This document shows positions 7,602 through 15,278 of a stretch of 16,073 nucleotides of DNA, in pieces. The DNA comes from Anaerotignum sp. (GTDB taxonomy: Bacteria; Bacillota; Clostridia; Lachnospirales; Anaerotignaceae), in the NCBI GenBank assembly GCA_020024255.1, contig JAHHTX010000046.1, positions 1 to 16,073 on the forward strand, read 5' to 3'. Below the pieces are notes generated by a model, which searched no databases, was not told where the DNA came from, and saw only the letters and a program-made list of their open reading frames with translations. Each line of letters opens with the position of its first letter. Position 1 is the stretch's first letter. The position numbers were made by a program, and so were the translations under genes.

Positions 7602-7628
7602 TTATTTTAAAAAAGAGAGGCGTTTGTT

Positions 7629-8867
7629 ATGGGAAGAATCATATTTCATATTGATGTAAACAGTGCATTTCTCAGCTGGACGGCAGCAGACCGACTAAAA
7701 CAGGGAGAAACCTTGGATTTACGAGAAATTCCCTCTGCCATTGCCGGAGATGACAGCAGCAGAAGGGGTATTATTTTGGCAAAAAGCACCCCTGCCAAAG
7801 CATATGGCATTACAACAGGAGAACCAACTGTTTTTGCTCGTAGAAAATGCCCTACTCTCGTCTGTGTGCCACCTGATTTTCCTTTGTACTCCCGTTGCTC
7901 TGAAGCAATGTTCCGTTTGCTTTCCACCTATTCCGACCGAATTGAGCAATTCAGCATTGATGAAGGCTTTTTGGAGTATACCGGCATGGAAGCATTATTC
8001 GGCACACCTCTTGCTGCTGCCCAAAAAATAAAAAAACAAATTTGGGAGGAACTGGGTTTTACTGTAAATATCGGAATCAGTTCCAACAAACTTTTGGCAA
8101 AGATGGCAGGCGAACTGGAAAAACCAAACAAAATCATCACCCTTTTTCCGGAAGAAATAGAAGAAAAACTTTGGCCCCTTCCTGTAGAAGAACTTTTCAT
8201 GGTCGGCAGACAGACTGCCCCAAAGCTACGAAAAATGGGCATTTCCACCATTGGGGAATTGGCAAAATATCCTGTTCCGCTTTTGGAACATGAATTCAAA
8301 TCCTTCGGACAAACACTGCACCAATATGCAAACGGCATAGAAAACAGTGTCGTTGCTTCCGCAGAAGAAACTCATGAAATAAAAAGTATTAGCAACAGCA
8401 CCACCATCTCTCATGATGTGACAAACAGAACAGAGGCACACAAAATTCTCCTTGCACTTTCAGAAACCATCGGTCTTCGCCTTCGATGCAGCCATCTTTC
8501 CACATTGGAAATTGCTGTCACGATAAAAACAGCGGATTTTCATATATATTCCCACCAAAAACAGCTCTTAAATGCCATAGACTGTACCAATGCCATCTAT
8601 GAAACAGCACGTTCCGTTTTCGATGGTGCTTGGAAAGGCGAACCTATTCGTCTTCTGGGCATCCGTGCCGGAAAATTGTGTCATGAGGACTGGATTCAGC
8701 TTTCTTTTACGGATACCGACCGGACAAAGGAACGAAAAGCCGATGCTGCTATGGACGTGCTTCGTTTGAAATACGGCAAAGACACCATCCGTCGTTCTAC
8801 TTTTGCAGGCAGTCAGGAAAAGGCATATGAAGGAGGAAAACTGAAAATCAACAACAAAATTTTTTGA
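7629..8867 (+). CDS. dinB: DNA polymerase IV-like Y-family polymerase
   Basis: Error-prone translesion polymerase of 412 residues. The first catalytic motif is HIDVNSAFLSW with Asp9, and the second is FSIDEGFLEYTG with Asp111 and Glu112. Phe14 sits at the steric-gate position that excludes ribonucleotides. Compared with Escherichia coli DinB (HVDMDCFF) the motif has Asn11 for the second Asp and Ala13 for the first Phe, a variant I associate with clostridial members. GISSNKLLAKMAGELEKPNK (149-168) and the helix-hairpin-helix MVGRQTAPKLRKMGISTIGE are typical, followed by the little-finger domain. WIQLSFTD near the C-terminus resembles a degenerate beta-clamp-binding motif (QLSLF). The ATG is preceded by GAGAGG 8 nt upstream. 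It is transcribed alone, with predicted SOS control. Confidence 0.93.
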   Translation: MGRIIFHIDVNSAFLSWTAADRLKQGETLDLREIPSAIAGDDSSRRGIILAKSTPAKAYGITTGEPTVFARRKCPTLVCVPPDFPLYSRCSEAMFRLLSTYSDRIEQFSIDEGFLEYTGMEALFGTPLAAAQKIKKQIWEELGFTVNIGISSNKLLAKMAGELEKPNKIITLFPEEIEEKLWPLPVEELFMVGRQTAPKLRKMGISTIGELAKYPVPLLEHEFKSFGQTLHQYANGIENSVVASAEETHEIKSISNSTTISHDVTNRTEAHKILLALSETIGLRLRCSHLSTLEIAVTIKTADFHIYSHQKQLLNAIDCTNAIYETARSVFDGAWKGEPIRLLGIRAGKLCHEDWIQLSFTDTDRTKERKADAAMDVLRLKYGKDTIRRSTFAGSQEKAYEGGKLKINNKIF

Positions 8868-8917
8868 TGGTCACTTTCGTTTATGGTATATTATTTTCCT
8901 CCCCCCTCTTTCCAATA

Positions 8918-8959
8918 CAAAAAAAAGCTCCTATCCATATTGAAATTCACATAGAAGCT
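8918..8959 (-). terminator. Terminator of the RR-HK-TraX operon
   Basis: On the minus strand AGCTTCTAT (8951-8959) pairs with ATAGGAGCT (8926-8934), 9 bp with one G-U pair, followed by a run of T (complement of 8918-8925). On the plus strand the same hairpin is followed by CTTTCTGTT, so it may also weakly end dinB. Confidence 0.75.
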
Positions 8960-8994
8960 CTTTCTGTTGCCTTTGCAGAAAGCCTGTCCGCAAA

Positions 8995-9018
8995 GATGCT
9001 GCCTTTGATGCTGCCTTT
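8995..9018. repeat. 12-bp perfect tandem duplication
   Basis: GATGCTGCCTTT occurs twice end to end (8995-9006 and 9007-9018), just outside the 3' end of the TraX-family gene. It is non-coding and short, so slippage is the simplest explanation. Confidence 0.8.
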
Positions 9019-9032
9019 ATGGTTTATAAAAT

Positions 9033-9764
9033 TTATAACATTACCCTATGCAATATGACTAAAAGTAGGAGATGTACAGGATAGAATAAATAAAAGAACC
9101 ATTTGGAAAAGGTAAGTCCCGTTTTTGCCCTTCTGCCCTGATAGAATCTGCAAATACAAATGCCGGAAAGAACAGGGCCTATGAGCATACCCAAAGTTTT
9201 CACCACACACATTATCGGGGATAGGAAATACATCCCCTGCATAAGTCCGATACACCCAAAGTAAATGCAGGAAATCAAATATGCCTTTTTCTGCTTTTCT
9301 TTGGAAGTTCCCGCATAGTAAAACAATATGGTAAATACCGGTGCCATCCATGCCCAGTCCGAAAAGGCAGTACAGAAAGTCAGAAGCACAACCAATGCCC
9401 CCCGCCCCACTTTGTTTTTCACATTTTCCAGTACCATAAGAATCAGAAAACACAAAAACAGCGTAAACATCATATTCAAGCCTGAAAAAGGTGCAAACGC
9501 CAAAGAAAAAGGCAGTTGTGAAAGGAGAGCAAAGAGAAACAACCTTCCAGCATATTTCTTTTTGGAACGGGTATGATGGTATCCTTCTACCAAAAAGAAA
9601 CACATCGTAATGGCAGTAAAATACCCAATATCAATAAAAAATTCTCGCAGAAACGATCCTGCTCCCAGAAAAATATTCCCAATATGATTGAGCAGCATAG
9701 TAAACATGGCAAAATATTTAATGCTTTCTCTGCTAAAATCTTTTTGTTTCATCTCTTTCAACAC
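9033..9764 (-). CDS. TraX-family membrane protein
   Basis: Polytopic membrane protein of 243 residues. It has the TraX pattern: IKYFAMFTMLLNHIGNIF near the N-terminus with His27, then FFLVEGYHHTRSKKKYAGRL (56-75), ALLSQLPF, and a final KWFFYLFYPVHLLLL. TraX of the F plasmid acetylates pilin, and the family is related to membrane acyltransferases. Chromosomal Firmicute members lie far from conjugation genes, as here, and probably modify some cell-surface molecule; this is inference. The family's usual Asp before His is Asn26 here. The GTG at 9762-9764 is chosen because AAGGAGG lies 6 nt upstream; that site overlaps the TAA of the kinase gene (TAAGGAGG). This is the third gene of the operon, 11 nt after the kinase. 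Confidence 0.87.
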   Translation of the reverse strand: MLKEMKQKDFSRESIKYFAMFTMLLNHIGNIFLGAGSFLREFFIDIGYFTAITMCFFLVEGYHHTRSKKKYAGRLFLFALLSQLPFSLAFAPFSGLNMMFTLFLCFLILMVLENVKNKVGRGALVVLLTFCTAFSDWAWMAPVFTILFYYAGTSKEKQKKAYLISCIYFGCIGLMQGMYFLSPIMCVVKTLGMLIGPVLSGICICRFYQGRRAKTGLTFSKWFFYLFYPVHLLLLVILHRVML

Positions 9765-9775
9765 AACTTTCCTCC

Positions 9776-12019
9776 TTATTCCTGTTCTTCTGCATTTTCT
9801 GGTTCTTCTTCCTGACTATTCTGGTCCTCAGCATCTTTCCAGAGAGGCATACGCACAATAGCTTTGAACAAATCGCCATCCATTTCCACACCAAATGTAC
9901 CACCCTGCACTTCTGTCAGGCTGCGTGTAATGGAGAGCCCCAGTCCACTGCCTTCTGTTGTACGGGATTCATCTCCTCTTACAAACCGCTCTGTCAATCG
10001 TGTGGCATCGAAATCAATAGGGTCGGCGGAAATATTCTTCATGACCAAAATACCGCTATCCCCCACAACAAAAATATCCACATATACTCTGGAATTTGCC
10101 ATGGCATATTTTACAGCATTAGAAATGAGATTCTCAAGAATACGCCACATATGTCTTCCATCTGCATCTATAAAAACGGGTTCAGGGCAACTGATTTTCA
10201 GTTCCAGACCTGCATCTGCAATTTTTTCTTCCATTTCACCCAAAGCCTGCATAACAAGCTGTCGATAATCCACACGCATTTTCTCCACATTGACATTGCC
10301 GCTTGAAACCTTGCTCACTTCAATCAAGTCTTCAATGAGTTGTTTTAGGCGATAAGACTTATCATGCAGTACGCCTACATATTTCTTTGCCGTTTCGTTG
10401 ACCAAATTTTCCTGCTGCAATAAATCTACATAAGTAATAATAGAAGTCAAAGGTGTTTTCAAGTCATGGGAAACATTGGTAATGAGGTCGGTTTTCATCC
10501 GTTCCCCCCTTACTGCTTCTTCCACCGCATTTTTCAGTCCGTCTTGAATATTGGCAATGTCCTCTGCAAAATTTAAAAAGGAAGGGGAAATTGTTGCCAA
10601 ATCCAAGGGGTGATGCAAATTTCCCTCAGAGGTTTCTCTTGCAGACACCATAATCCGACTTAGGGAACGGAGAGAACGCAAAAACAAATACACGCAAAGA
10701 CCATTAAATACCACAAGTCCCAAAAGGAATAATGCCATCCATTCCGAATACCAGAACCTACACATGAAAAATACCAGTATACAATTGATCATGCCGTATG
10801 TCAGCATAATCAAAAGCATCCATCCACGGAATGTTGCTCCCGTAAACAGAGCAGATATTTTCCGAATCCATGTGGAAATCAACGTATTTTGGAAAAAACG
10901 CTTATCTTTGATCTGTCTGGCTGCCGAAAGAATATAACTGAGTCCCACTGCCACATCTGCTATGTAGATAAGCCCCAAAAGCGTAATAAACACAAATTGC
11001 CAAAAGGCTCTTGCACCCTCAAACACATTGTTTAGCAGTGTCATGTCTGCAAATATCGAAAAAAGCGCAAACAACGCAACTAAAAGAAAATGAATCTCAT
11101 TATATATATGGTCTACTGCCAAATAGTGGACTTCTCCACCCTTTTCTTTTTGCCCTGTCACACGAATCAAAAAAATTAAACAAAACAACAAAATCAGAGA
11201 TGATGCTATTGTAACACCAAACAAGCAGGGCATTGCTTCCTTTGCAAAATAAAAATCTTTAGAAAGCTCATAAAAGCCATCTTCTTTTACCAAAGGACTT
11301 TTTACCGCTGCATAAATCTGATAGTCGCTTTGCTCCAACAAAGAGCTAACATAGGGATAGTAGTTGGTGTCGCTGAGATTATCGCTCCGAAATTCTCTGG
11401 AAAGCATAATGTTATGTTCCATATGGTTAACTTCACTGGGCGTTGCATTTCCTGCCACCACATTGCCTTTTCCATCTTCTACATAATAGCAGAAATTGTT
11501 TAAGCCTTCTAAAAAGCGAATAGCCGAACGGTATTCATCTAATTGGTTTTGAATATAAATTTCTTTATATACCGGTAGGCGGTTTATCACAAGGTCTTTG
11601 TATTCCAAAAAATTGCTTTCCATCTTTTCAGGTATAGTACCATGTACCTCAAGCCCGTTATAGTCCTCGTTGATTTTCGTATTTCCCGTAATAACCCCAT
11701 CTACAATATAATAATATCGTTTAAAGCCTTCAATAAGTTCTTCCCTGTCAATTTTGCTGCCGTTTTCAATTTCGTCCTCGCTTTTATAATAAATATCTGC
11801 CAAAACCACTTGGTCTAATGCCTGATAAAAATAATTTCGAAATTCCTTGGTATCATAAAAGCTGTCCACATTGACTGCGTCCAACCACCAGTTTTTGGAA
11901 ATATTCGTAAATATCATACCACAGAAAAAAATCAGTATCGCTCCAATGAAAAAGCATACAGTGACGAGTACCTGCCATTTTGTTTGATAGCTTTTATATT
12001 TTTTCGATTTTATAGCCAA
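9776..12019 (-). CDS. Membrane sensor histidine kinase
   Basis: Sensor kinase of 747 residues. Membrane segment about 14-38, extracytoplasmic sensor region about 40-262 with no recognised domain, then further membrane segments at about 266-286, 309-328, 340-363, 400-420 and 428-448. The HisKA domain has the phospho-acceptor His518 in NVSHDLKTPLTSI. The ATPase domain has the N box RILENLISNAVKYA (626-639), the F box TERFVRGDESR (676-686) and GSGLGLSI (690-697). The usual DxGxG box is degenerate (KNISADPIDFD), as in some clostridial relatives. The C-terminus is an acidic Glu-rich tail. The start is a TTG at 12017-12019 inside the regulator gene, overlapping it by 26 nt, with GGTGG upstream; there is no ATG before Met35, inside the first membrane segment. 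It is probably translationally coupled to the regulator it phosphorylates. Confidence 0.93.
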   Translation of the reverse strand: MAIKSKKYKSYQTKWQVLVTVCFFIGAILIFFCGMIFTNISKNWWLDAVNVDSFYDTKEFRNYFYQALDQVVLADIYYKSEDEIENGSKIDREELIEGFKRYYYIVDGVITGNTKINEDYNGLEVHGTIPEKMESNFLEYKDLVINRLPVYKEIYIQNQLDEYRSAIRFLEGLNNFCYYVEDGKGNVVAGNATPSEVNHMEHNIMLSREFRSDNLSDTNYYPYVSSLLEQSDYQIYAAVKSPLVKEDGFYELSKDFYFAKEAMPCLFGVTIASSLILLFCLIFLIRVTGQKEKGGEVHYLAVDHIYNEIHFLLVALFALFSIFADMTLLNNVFEGARAFWQFVFITLLGLIYIADVAVGLSYILSAARQIKDKRFFQNTLISTWIRKISALFTGATFRGWMLLIMLTYGMINCILVFFMCRFWYSEWMALFLLGLVVFNGLCVYLFLRSLRSLSRIMVSARETSEGNLHHPLDLATISPSFLNFAEDIANIQDGLKNAVEEAVRGERMKTDLITNVSHDLKTPLTSIITYVDLLQQENLVNETAKKYVGVLHDKSYRLKQLIEDLIEVSKVSSGNVNVEKMRVDYRQLVMQALGEMEEKIADAGLELKISCPEPVFIDADGRHMWRILENLISNAVKYAMANSRVYVDIFVVGDSGILVMKNISADPIDFDATRLTERFVRGDESRTTEGSGLGLSITRSLTEVQGGTFGVEMDGDLFKAIVRMPLWKDAEDQNSQEEEPENAEEQE

Positions 12020-12689
12020 TCCCCCACACCACCTTCAGATACTTTGGTTCCTTCGGATTGATTTCTATTTTCTCCCGAATACGTCTGATATGAACGGAAA
12101 CCGTATTTTCAGGGGCAAAAGAAAGTTCATTCCATACCTTTTCATAGATTTGGTCAATAGAAAATACTTTTCCTGCATTTTCCATCAAAAGCTGTAAAAT
12201 CCCATATTCCGTCGCTGTCAGTTTCACAGACTCGCCACCTACTCGCACAGACTTTGCATCTTTATCCAATTCCAAATCTCCGATTTTAATGACATTGCTT
12301 TTTTCCGCAATACTCCCAAGAGATGTATACCGTCGCATCTGGCTTTTTACCCTTGCCAAAAGTTCCAAGGGATTAAATGGTTTGGTGATATAATCGTCAG
12401 CACCGAAATTTAATCCCAATATTTTATCTGTATCTTCAGATTTTGCCGAAAGAATAATAATGGGTATATTCAGGGTTTCACGAATTTTTACTGTTGCATT
12501 TAATCCATCTAACTTTGGCATCATAATATCCAGTAATATCAAATGAATTTCATTTTCTTCCAACGCCTGTAAAGCCTCTATACCGTTATATGCTTTGATT
12601 ACATGATAGTTTTCCTGTTTCAAATAAATGCCTATGGCATCTACAATACTTTTATCATCATCACATACCAAAATGTTGAATTGTTCCAC
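11994..12689 (-). CDS. OmpR/VanR-type response regulator
   Basis: DNA-binding response regulator of 231 residues. The receiver domain (1-120) has the acidic pocket CDDD (9-12), the phosphorylated Asp54 in LLDIMMP, Ser81 in ILSA and Lys103 in TKPF. A winged-helix DNA-binding domain follows (about 130-230), with LTATEYGILQLLMENAGKVF and ENTVSVHIRRIREKI, ending in WGIGYKIEKI. The start is GTG at 12687-12689 with AGGAGG 8 nt upstream; no nearby ATG fits. It is the first gene of the operon and its 3' end overlaps the kinase gene. Target genes are unknown, although autoregulation is common in this family. Confidence 0.95.
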   Translation of the reverse strand: MEQFNILVCDDDKSIVDAIGIYLKQENYHVIKAYNGIEALQALEENEIHLILLDIMMPKLDGLNATVKIRETLNIPIIILSAKSEDTDKILGLNFGADDYITKPFNPLELLARVKSQMRRYTSLGSIAEKSNVIKIGDLELDKDAKSVRVGGESVKLTATEYGILQLLMENAGKVFSIDQIYEKVWNELSFAPENTVSVHIRRIREKIEINPKEPKYLKVVWGIGYKIEKI

Positions 12690-12725
12690 GATGCAAGCCT
12701 CCTATCTTTCCACCCAAAGTATTGC

Positions 12726-12747
12726 AAAAAGTTGTTTTCAACTTTTT
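12726..12747. promoter_or_regulatory. Perfect inverted repeat in the operon leader
   Basis: AAAAAGTTG and CAACTTTTT form a perfect 9-bp inverted repeat around a 4-nt loop, 37 nt before the response-regulator start. In RNA it would be a small hairpin ending in T; in DNA it could be a binding site for a dimer, perhaps the operon's own regulator. The sequence alone does not decide between them. Confidence 0.5.
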
Positions 12748-12794
12748 ATGCGTTTTCTCTCAAAAATTTTACAACAAAAAAACTTAATGACCTT

Positions 12795-12800
12795 ATTTTA
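12795..12800 (-). promoter_or_regulatory. Candidate -10 of the RR-HK-TraX operon
   Basis: On the minus strand TAAAAT preceded by TGA is an extended -10. The sequence 17 nt upstream (TGTCTT) is a poor -35. The start site near 12788 would give a leader of about 100 nt that includes the inverted repeat at 12726-12747. Confidence 0.4.
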
Positions 12801-12923
12801 TCATGTCCTGTAGAAAAAAGACAGCAAAAATGAAAAGTACTCCATTTCTTCTGCCAAAAAACACTGAAAAATATTGTTTTCTGTCTTTGTACTATTTCTG
12901 CAACCATGAAAGGAAGGATTGAC

Positions 12924-13126
12924 ATAACAAAAAAACACATGATACTCAAACAGTATTTTGGACAAGAACTGCTTATGGATATGTTTCTGACATAACGAGA
13001 TGTTCTTGGCACAATGCCTACAGGTGCAGGAAAATCCCTTTCCTGTCAACAGCCCTCTCTCATGCCACAAGGAATAACCCTTATCATTTCTCCTTCGACT
13101 TCCAAAATGAACGCCCAAATGAAACT
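12924..13126 (+). pseudogene. recQ: Remnant of a recQ helicase gene, 5' fragment
   Basis: Read in one frame from 12924, this stretch gives ITKKHMILKQYFG, then QELLMDMFLT, a TAA stop at 12993-12995, RDVLGTMPTGAGKS and GITLIISPSTSKMNAQMK. RecQ helicases start with (M)xKxxxLKQYFGYxxFRxGQExLI, then GRDVLGIMPTGAGKSLCYQ and GITLVISPLISLMKDQV, so the match covers the N-terminus, the Walker A motif (TGAGKS, 13020-13037) and motif Ia. Several lesions are visible: the start codon is ATA, 6 nt after an intact GGAAGG site; about 8 residues (YxxFRxG) are missing after YFG; an in-frame stop replaces the Gly before RDVLG; and everything after motif Ia is gone. It fills most of the gene-less gap 12690-13210. 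Two minus-strand reading frames over the same bases look like chance. Confidence 0.8.
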
Positions 13127-13129
13127 TTT

Positions 13130-13180
13130 TCTACGAAAAAAACAAAACAGCAGATAGAGAAACCTATCTCTACCTGCTGT
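13130..13180 (-). terminator. Terminator of the hom-lipoprotein operon
   Basis: On the minus strand ACAGCAGGTAGAGA (13167-13180) pairs with TCTCTATCTGCTGT (13147-13160), 13 of 14 bp over a 6-nt loop, followed by TTTGTTTTTTT. It lies 30 nt past the lipoprotein stop and abuts the recQ remnant. Confidence 0.9.
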
Positions 13181-13210
13181 CATAGATATGAATTAAATAA
13201 TATAAAAAAT

Positions 13211-13813
13211 TTATGCGATGGAAAAATGCAGATTAGATGCAAAGGTAATCATTTCTTCCTTTGTATACGCATCTGCGGATAATGCCACAATATATCCAAA
13301 TTCTGCATCGGGTTCTGCAAAAACAACATACCAATAGGTACTTGTGGTATCCATATGCTCTACCTTTCCCGATTTTTCATAGGATTCCGACTGAGATGCT
13401 GACTGCAAATCATGGTCAGCCTTTAATAAATAAGCTGGATGTGCCAAATTCGGCAGAAAACCAATTTTTTCATAAGTGGTATGGTTGTCCTCTGCTGATA
13501 CATCTATGATTTCGTTTCCCTGCCAGATAACACGGTCTTTTGTTCTATACCTTGCAACTATGCCAGAAGATTTCCATTGCTTTGGCGTGGATTCTGCCTC
13601 GTTCTCATAAATATATGGCAGCAACAGGCATCCTCCCTCCTCAATTTTCGGGTCATATGTGCCAATGGTTACTCCTTCTGGCAGTGCATCAGCCAACACC
13701 TGTACAAACGTTTCTTCTATTTGAACATCATTTTGCCCTATGGTTGTATTTGCACATCCAAAACAAAAAGAAATGCCAAGGAGTATCCCCATCAATTTTT
13801 TCAAATTTCTCAT
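13211..13813 (-). CDS. Putative lipoprotein of unknown function
   Basis: A 200-residue protein with an N-terminal signal: MRNLKKLMGI followed by a hydrophobic stretch ending SFCFGCANT. Cys20 would be the lipidated residue, but the lipobox (CFGC) is not canonical, so lipidation is likely rather than certain. The mature part is soluble, acidic and rich in Glu, Asp, Ser and Thr. It contains TSTYWYVVFAEPDAEFGYIV and a C-terminal KEEMITFASNLHFSIA that look like a small folded domain, but I recognise no family. The start follows AGGGGGAG, 12 nt after the hom stop, so the two are probably one transcript. Sharing an operon with homoserine dehydrogenase does not by itself indicate a metabolic role. 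Confidence 0.82.
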   Translation of the reverse strand: MRNLKKLMGILLGISFCFGCANTTIGQNDVQIEETFVQVLADALPEGVTIGTYDPKIEEGGCLLLPYIYENEAESTPKQWKSSGIVARYRTKDRVIWQGNEIIDVSAEDNHTTYEKIGFLPNLAHPAYLLKADHDLQSASQSESYEKSGKVEHMDTTSTYWYVVFAEPDAEFGYIVALSADAYTKEEMITFASNLHFSIA

Positions 13814-13825
13814 CTATCTCCCCCT

Positions 13826-15118
13826 CTATTCTTCGTGTACCACACGGATAACAGAAGAGATTTCCTTTATCATGGGCATAGAAGAAATCGTATCTATGGC
13901 TTTTGCAAACTGATTTTCTTTAACATCATATGTCACAATAACCACTTCCGCTGTGTCACCTTCTTTATCCGTCTGCAACAGCTTGGAAATACTTACCTGA
14001 TTTTCTCCAAACACACCTGCCAATGTTGCCAATGTACCGGCTCTGTCTACCAGCTTCATCCGAATGTAATAACTGCTGTGGGTATCCTGCATATGCTTCA
14101 CAGGAATCTGTTTATAACAAGTGCAGCCAATACGTCCTGTGCAACGGAACTGTGTATCTCTTGCAATATCAATAATATCCCCCACAATGGCAGAGCCTGT
14201 TGGCAGAGAACCTGCACCACGTCCATAGAACATTGCATCATCCACTGCGTCCCCATGGATATATACTGCATTAAAGGAATCCTTTACCATAGCGAGCGGA
14301 TGGTCTTTAGGAATCATGGTAGGGTGTACTTTTACTTCAATACCGTCTTCTTCCAGTTTGGCAATGCCAAGCAGTTTAATCTCACAGCCCAGTTCATGGG
14401 CATAGACAATATCTTTTGATGTAATTTTAGAGATACCTTCTGTATATACATCATCAAATGTAACCTGTGTATGGAAAGCAATGGAGGCAAGGATTGCCAG
14501 TTTTCTACCGGCATCATATCCTTCAATGTCTGCAGTAGGGTCGGCTTCCGCATAACCTAAATCTGTCGCAATCTGTAATGCTTCTTTAAATTCCATACCC
14601 TCTTCTGTCATTTTTGTCAAAATGAAATTTGTTGTACCATTGATAATCCCCATCACTTCCGTAATGTTGTTTCCTGCCAAACACTGTTTCATCGGGCGGA
14701 TAATGGGAATTCCCCCTGCCACTGCCGCTTCAAACAAAAGGTCGCAGTCGTGGGCTGATGCTACTTCCAGAAGTTCATGTCCACGAGTTGCCATTAAATC
14801 TTTATTGGCAGTCACAACGTGCTTTCCTTTTGTCAAAGCTTCTTTGATATAAGTAAAGGCAGGTTCAATGCCACCCATAACTTCTACAACAATATCAATG
14901 CTGTCATCATTTATAATGTCTTCCCAGTGATTGGTTAGTTTTTCTTCCGGCACAACACTTGCATATTTTGCCTTATTGCGGACTAGCACCTTATCTATTT
15001 CCAACATACACCCTGTTTTGGCAGGAAGTTCCTGTTTTTGTCTTTTTATGATTTCATAAACACCACTGCCAACTGTCCCCATACCCAACAGGGCAATTTT
15101 TTTCACTTTGACTTCCAT
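13826..15118 (-). CDS. hom: Homoserine dehydrogenase
   Basis: Cytoplasmic enzyme that reduces aspartate semialdehyde to homoserine with NAD(P)H, the branch point to threonine and methionine. At 430 residues it has the standard Gram-positive length. The Rossmann domain begins with KKIALLGMGTVGSG (glycine motif 12-19) and includes TANKDL with Lys106. The catalytic domain has EAAVAGGIPI (130-139), NGTTNFILT (160-168) and the stretch LGYAEADPTADIEGYDAGRK (187-206), with Lys206. A C-terminal ACT domain (about 348-428, YYIRMKLVDRAGTLATLAGV) is the usual site of threonine feedback control. GGAGGAGAG precedes the ATG by about 7 nt. It is the first gene of a two-gene unit; no thrB, thrC or lysC adjoins it. 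Confidence 0.97.
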   Translation of the reverse strand: MEVKVKKIALLGMGTVGSGVYEIIKRQKQELPAKTGCMLEIDKVLVRNKAKYASVVPEEKLTNHWEDIINDDSIDIVVEVMGGIEPAFTYIKEALTKGKHVVTANKDLMATRGHELLEVASAHDCDLLFEAAVAGGIPIIRPMKQCLAGNNITEVMGIINGTTNFILTKMTEEGMEFKEALQIATDLGYAEADPTADIEGYDAGRKLAILASIAFHTQVTFDDVYTEGISKITSKDIVYAHELGCEIKLLGIAKLEEDGIEVKVHPTMIPKDHPLAMVKDSFNAVYIHGDAVDDAMFYGRGAGSLPTGSAIVGDIIDIARDTQFRCTGRIGCTCYKQIPVKHMQDTHSSYYIRMKLVDRAGTLATLAGVFGENQVSISKLLQTDKEGDTAEVVIVTYDVKENQFAKAIDTISSMPMIKEISSVIRVVHEE

Positions 15119-15183
15119 ATGCTCTCCTCCGTTTCTCCCTTACCTCTTTCCATTTTGAAAAAAATATTTTTCATAATATAAAG

Positions 15184-15211
15184 ATTTTAGCACGAAAAAA
15201 TACAATGTCAA
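15184..15211 (-). promoter_or_regulatory. Sigma-A promoter of hom
   Basis: On the minus strand a perfect TTGACA (15206-15211), a 16-nt spacer and TAAAAT (15184-15189) preceded by TGC. The start site near 15177 leaves a leader of about 58 nt, too short for a T-box or SAM riboswitch, and none is seen. Confidence 0.8.
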
Positions 15212-15278
15212 CACATTTTGTCTTTTTTCCAAGAACATTTTTCTTTCAACAGAAAACAAAGTGTTTTCTCCCCCATAA

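Noticed and set aside
12746..13118. Two overlapping minus-strand reading frames in the regulator upstream region
   Set aside because: They cover the predicted operon promoter and the recQ remnant, are rich in Cys, Phe and Ser typical of chance frames, and have no ribosome binding site or family match.
15251..15269. AGAAAACA/TGTTTTCT hairpin after the zinc-ribbon gene
   Set aside because: The stem is nearly all A-T, the loop is only 3 nt and no T tract follows on the minus strand, so it is too weak to call a terminator.
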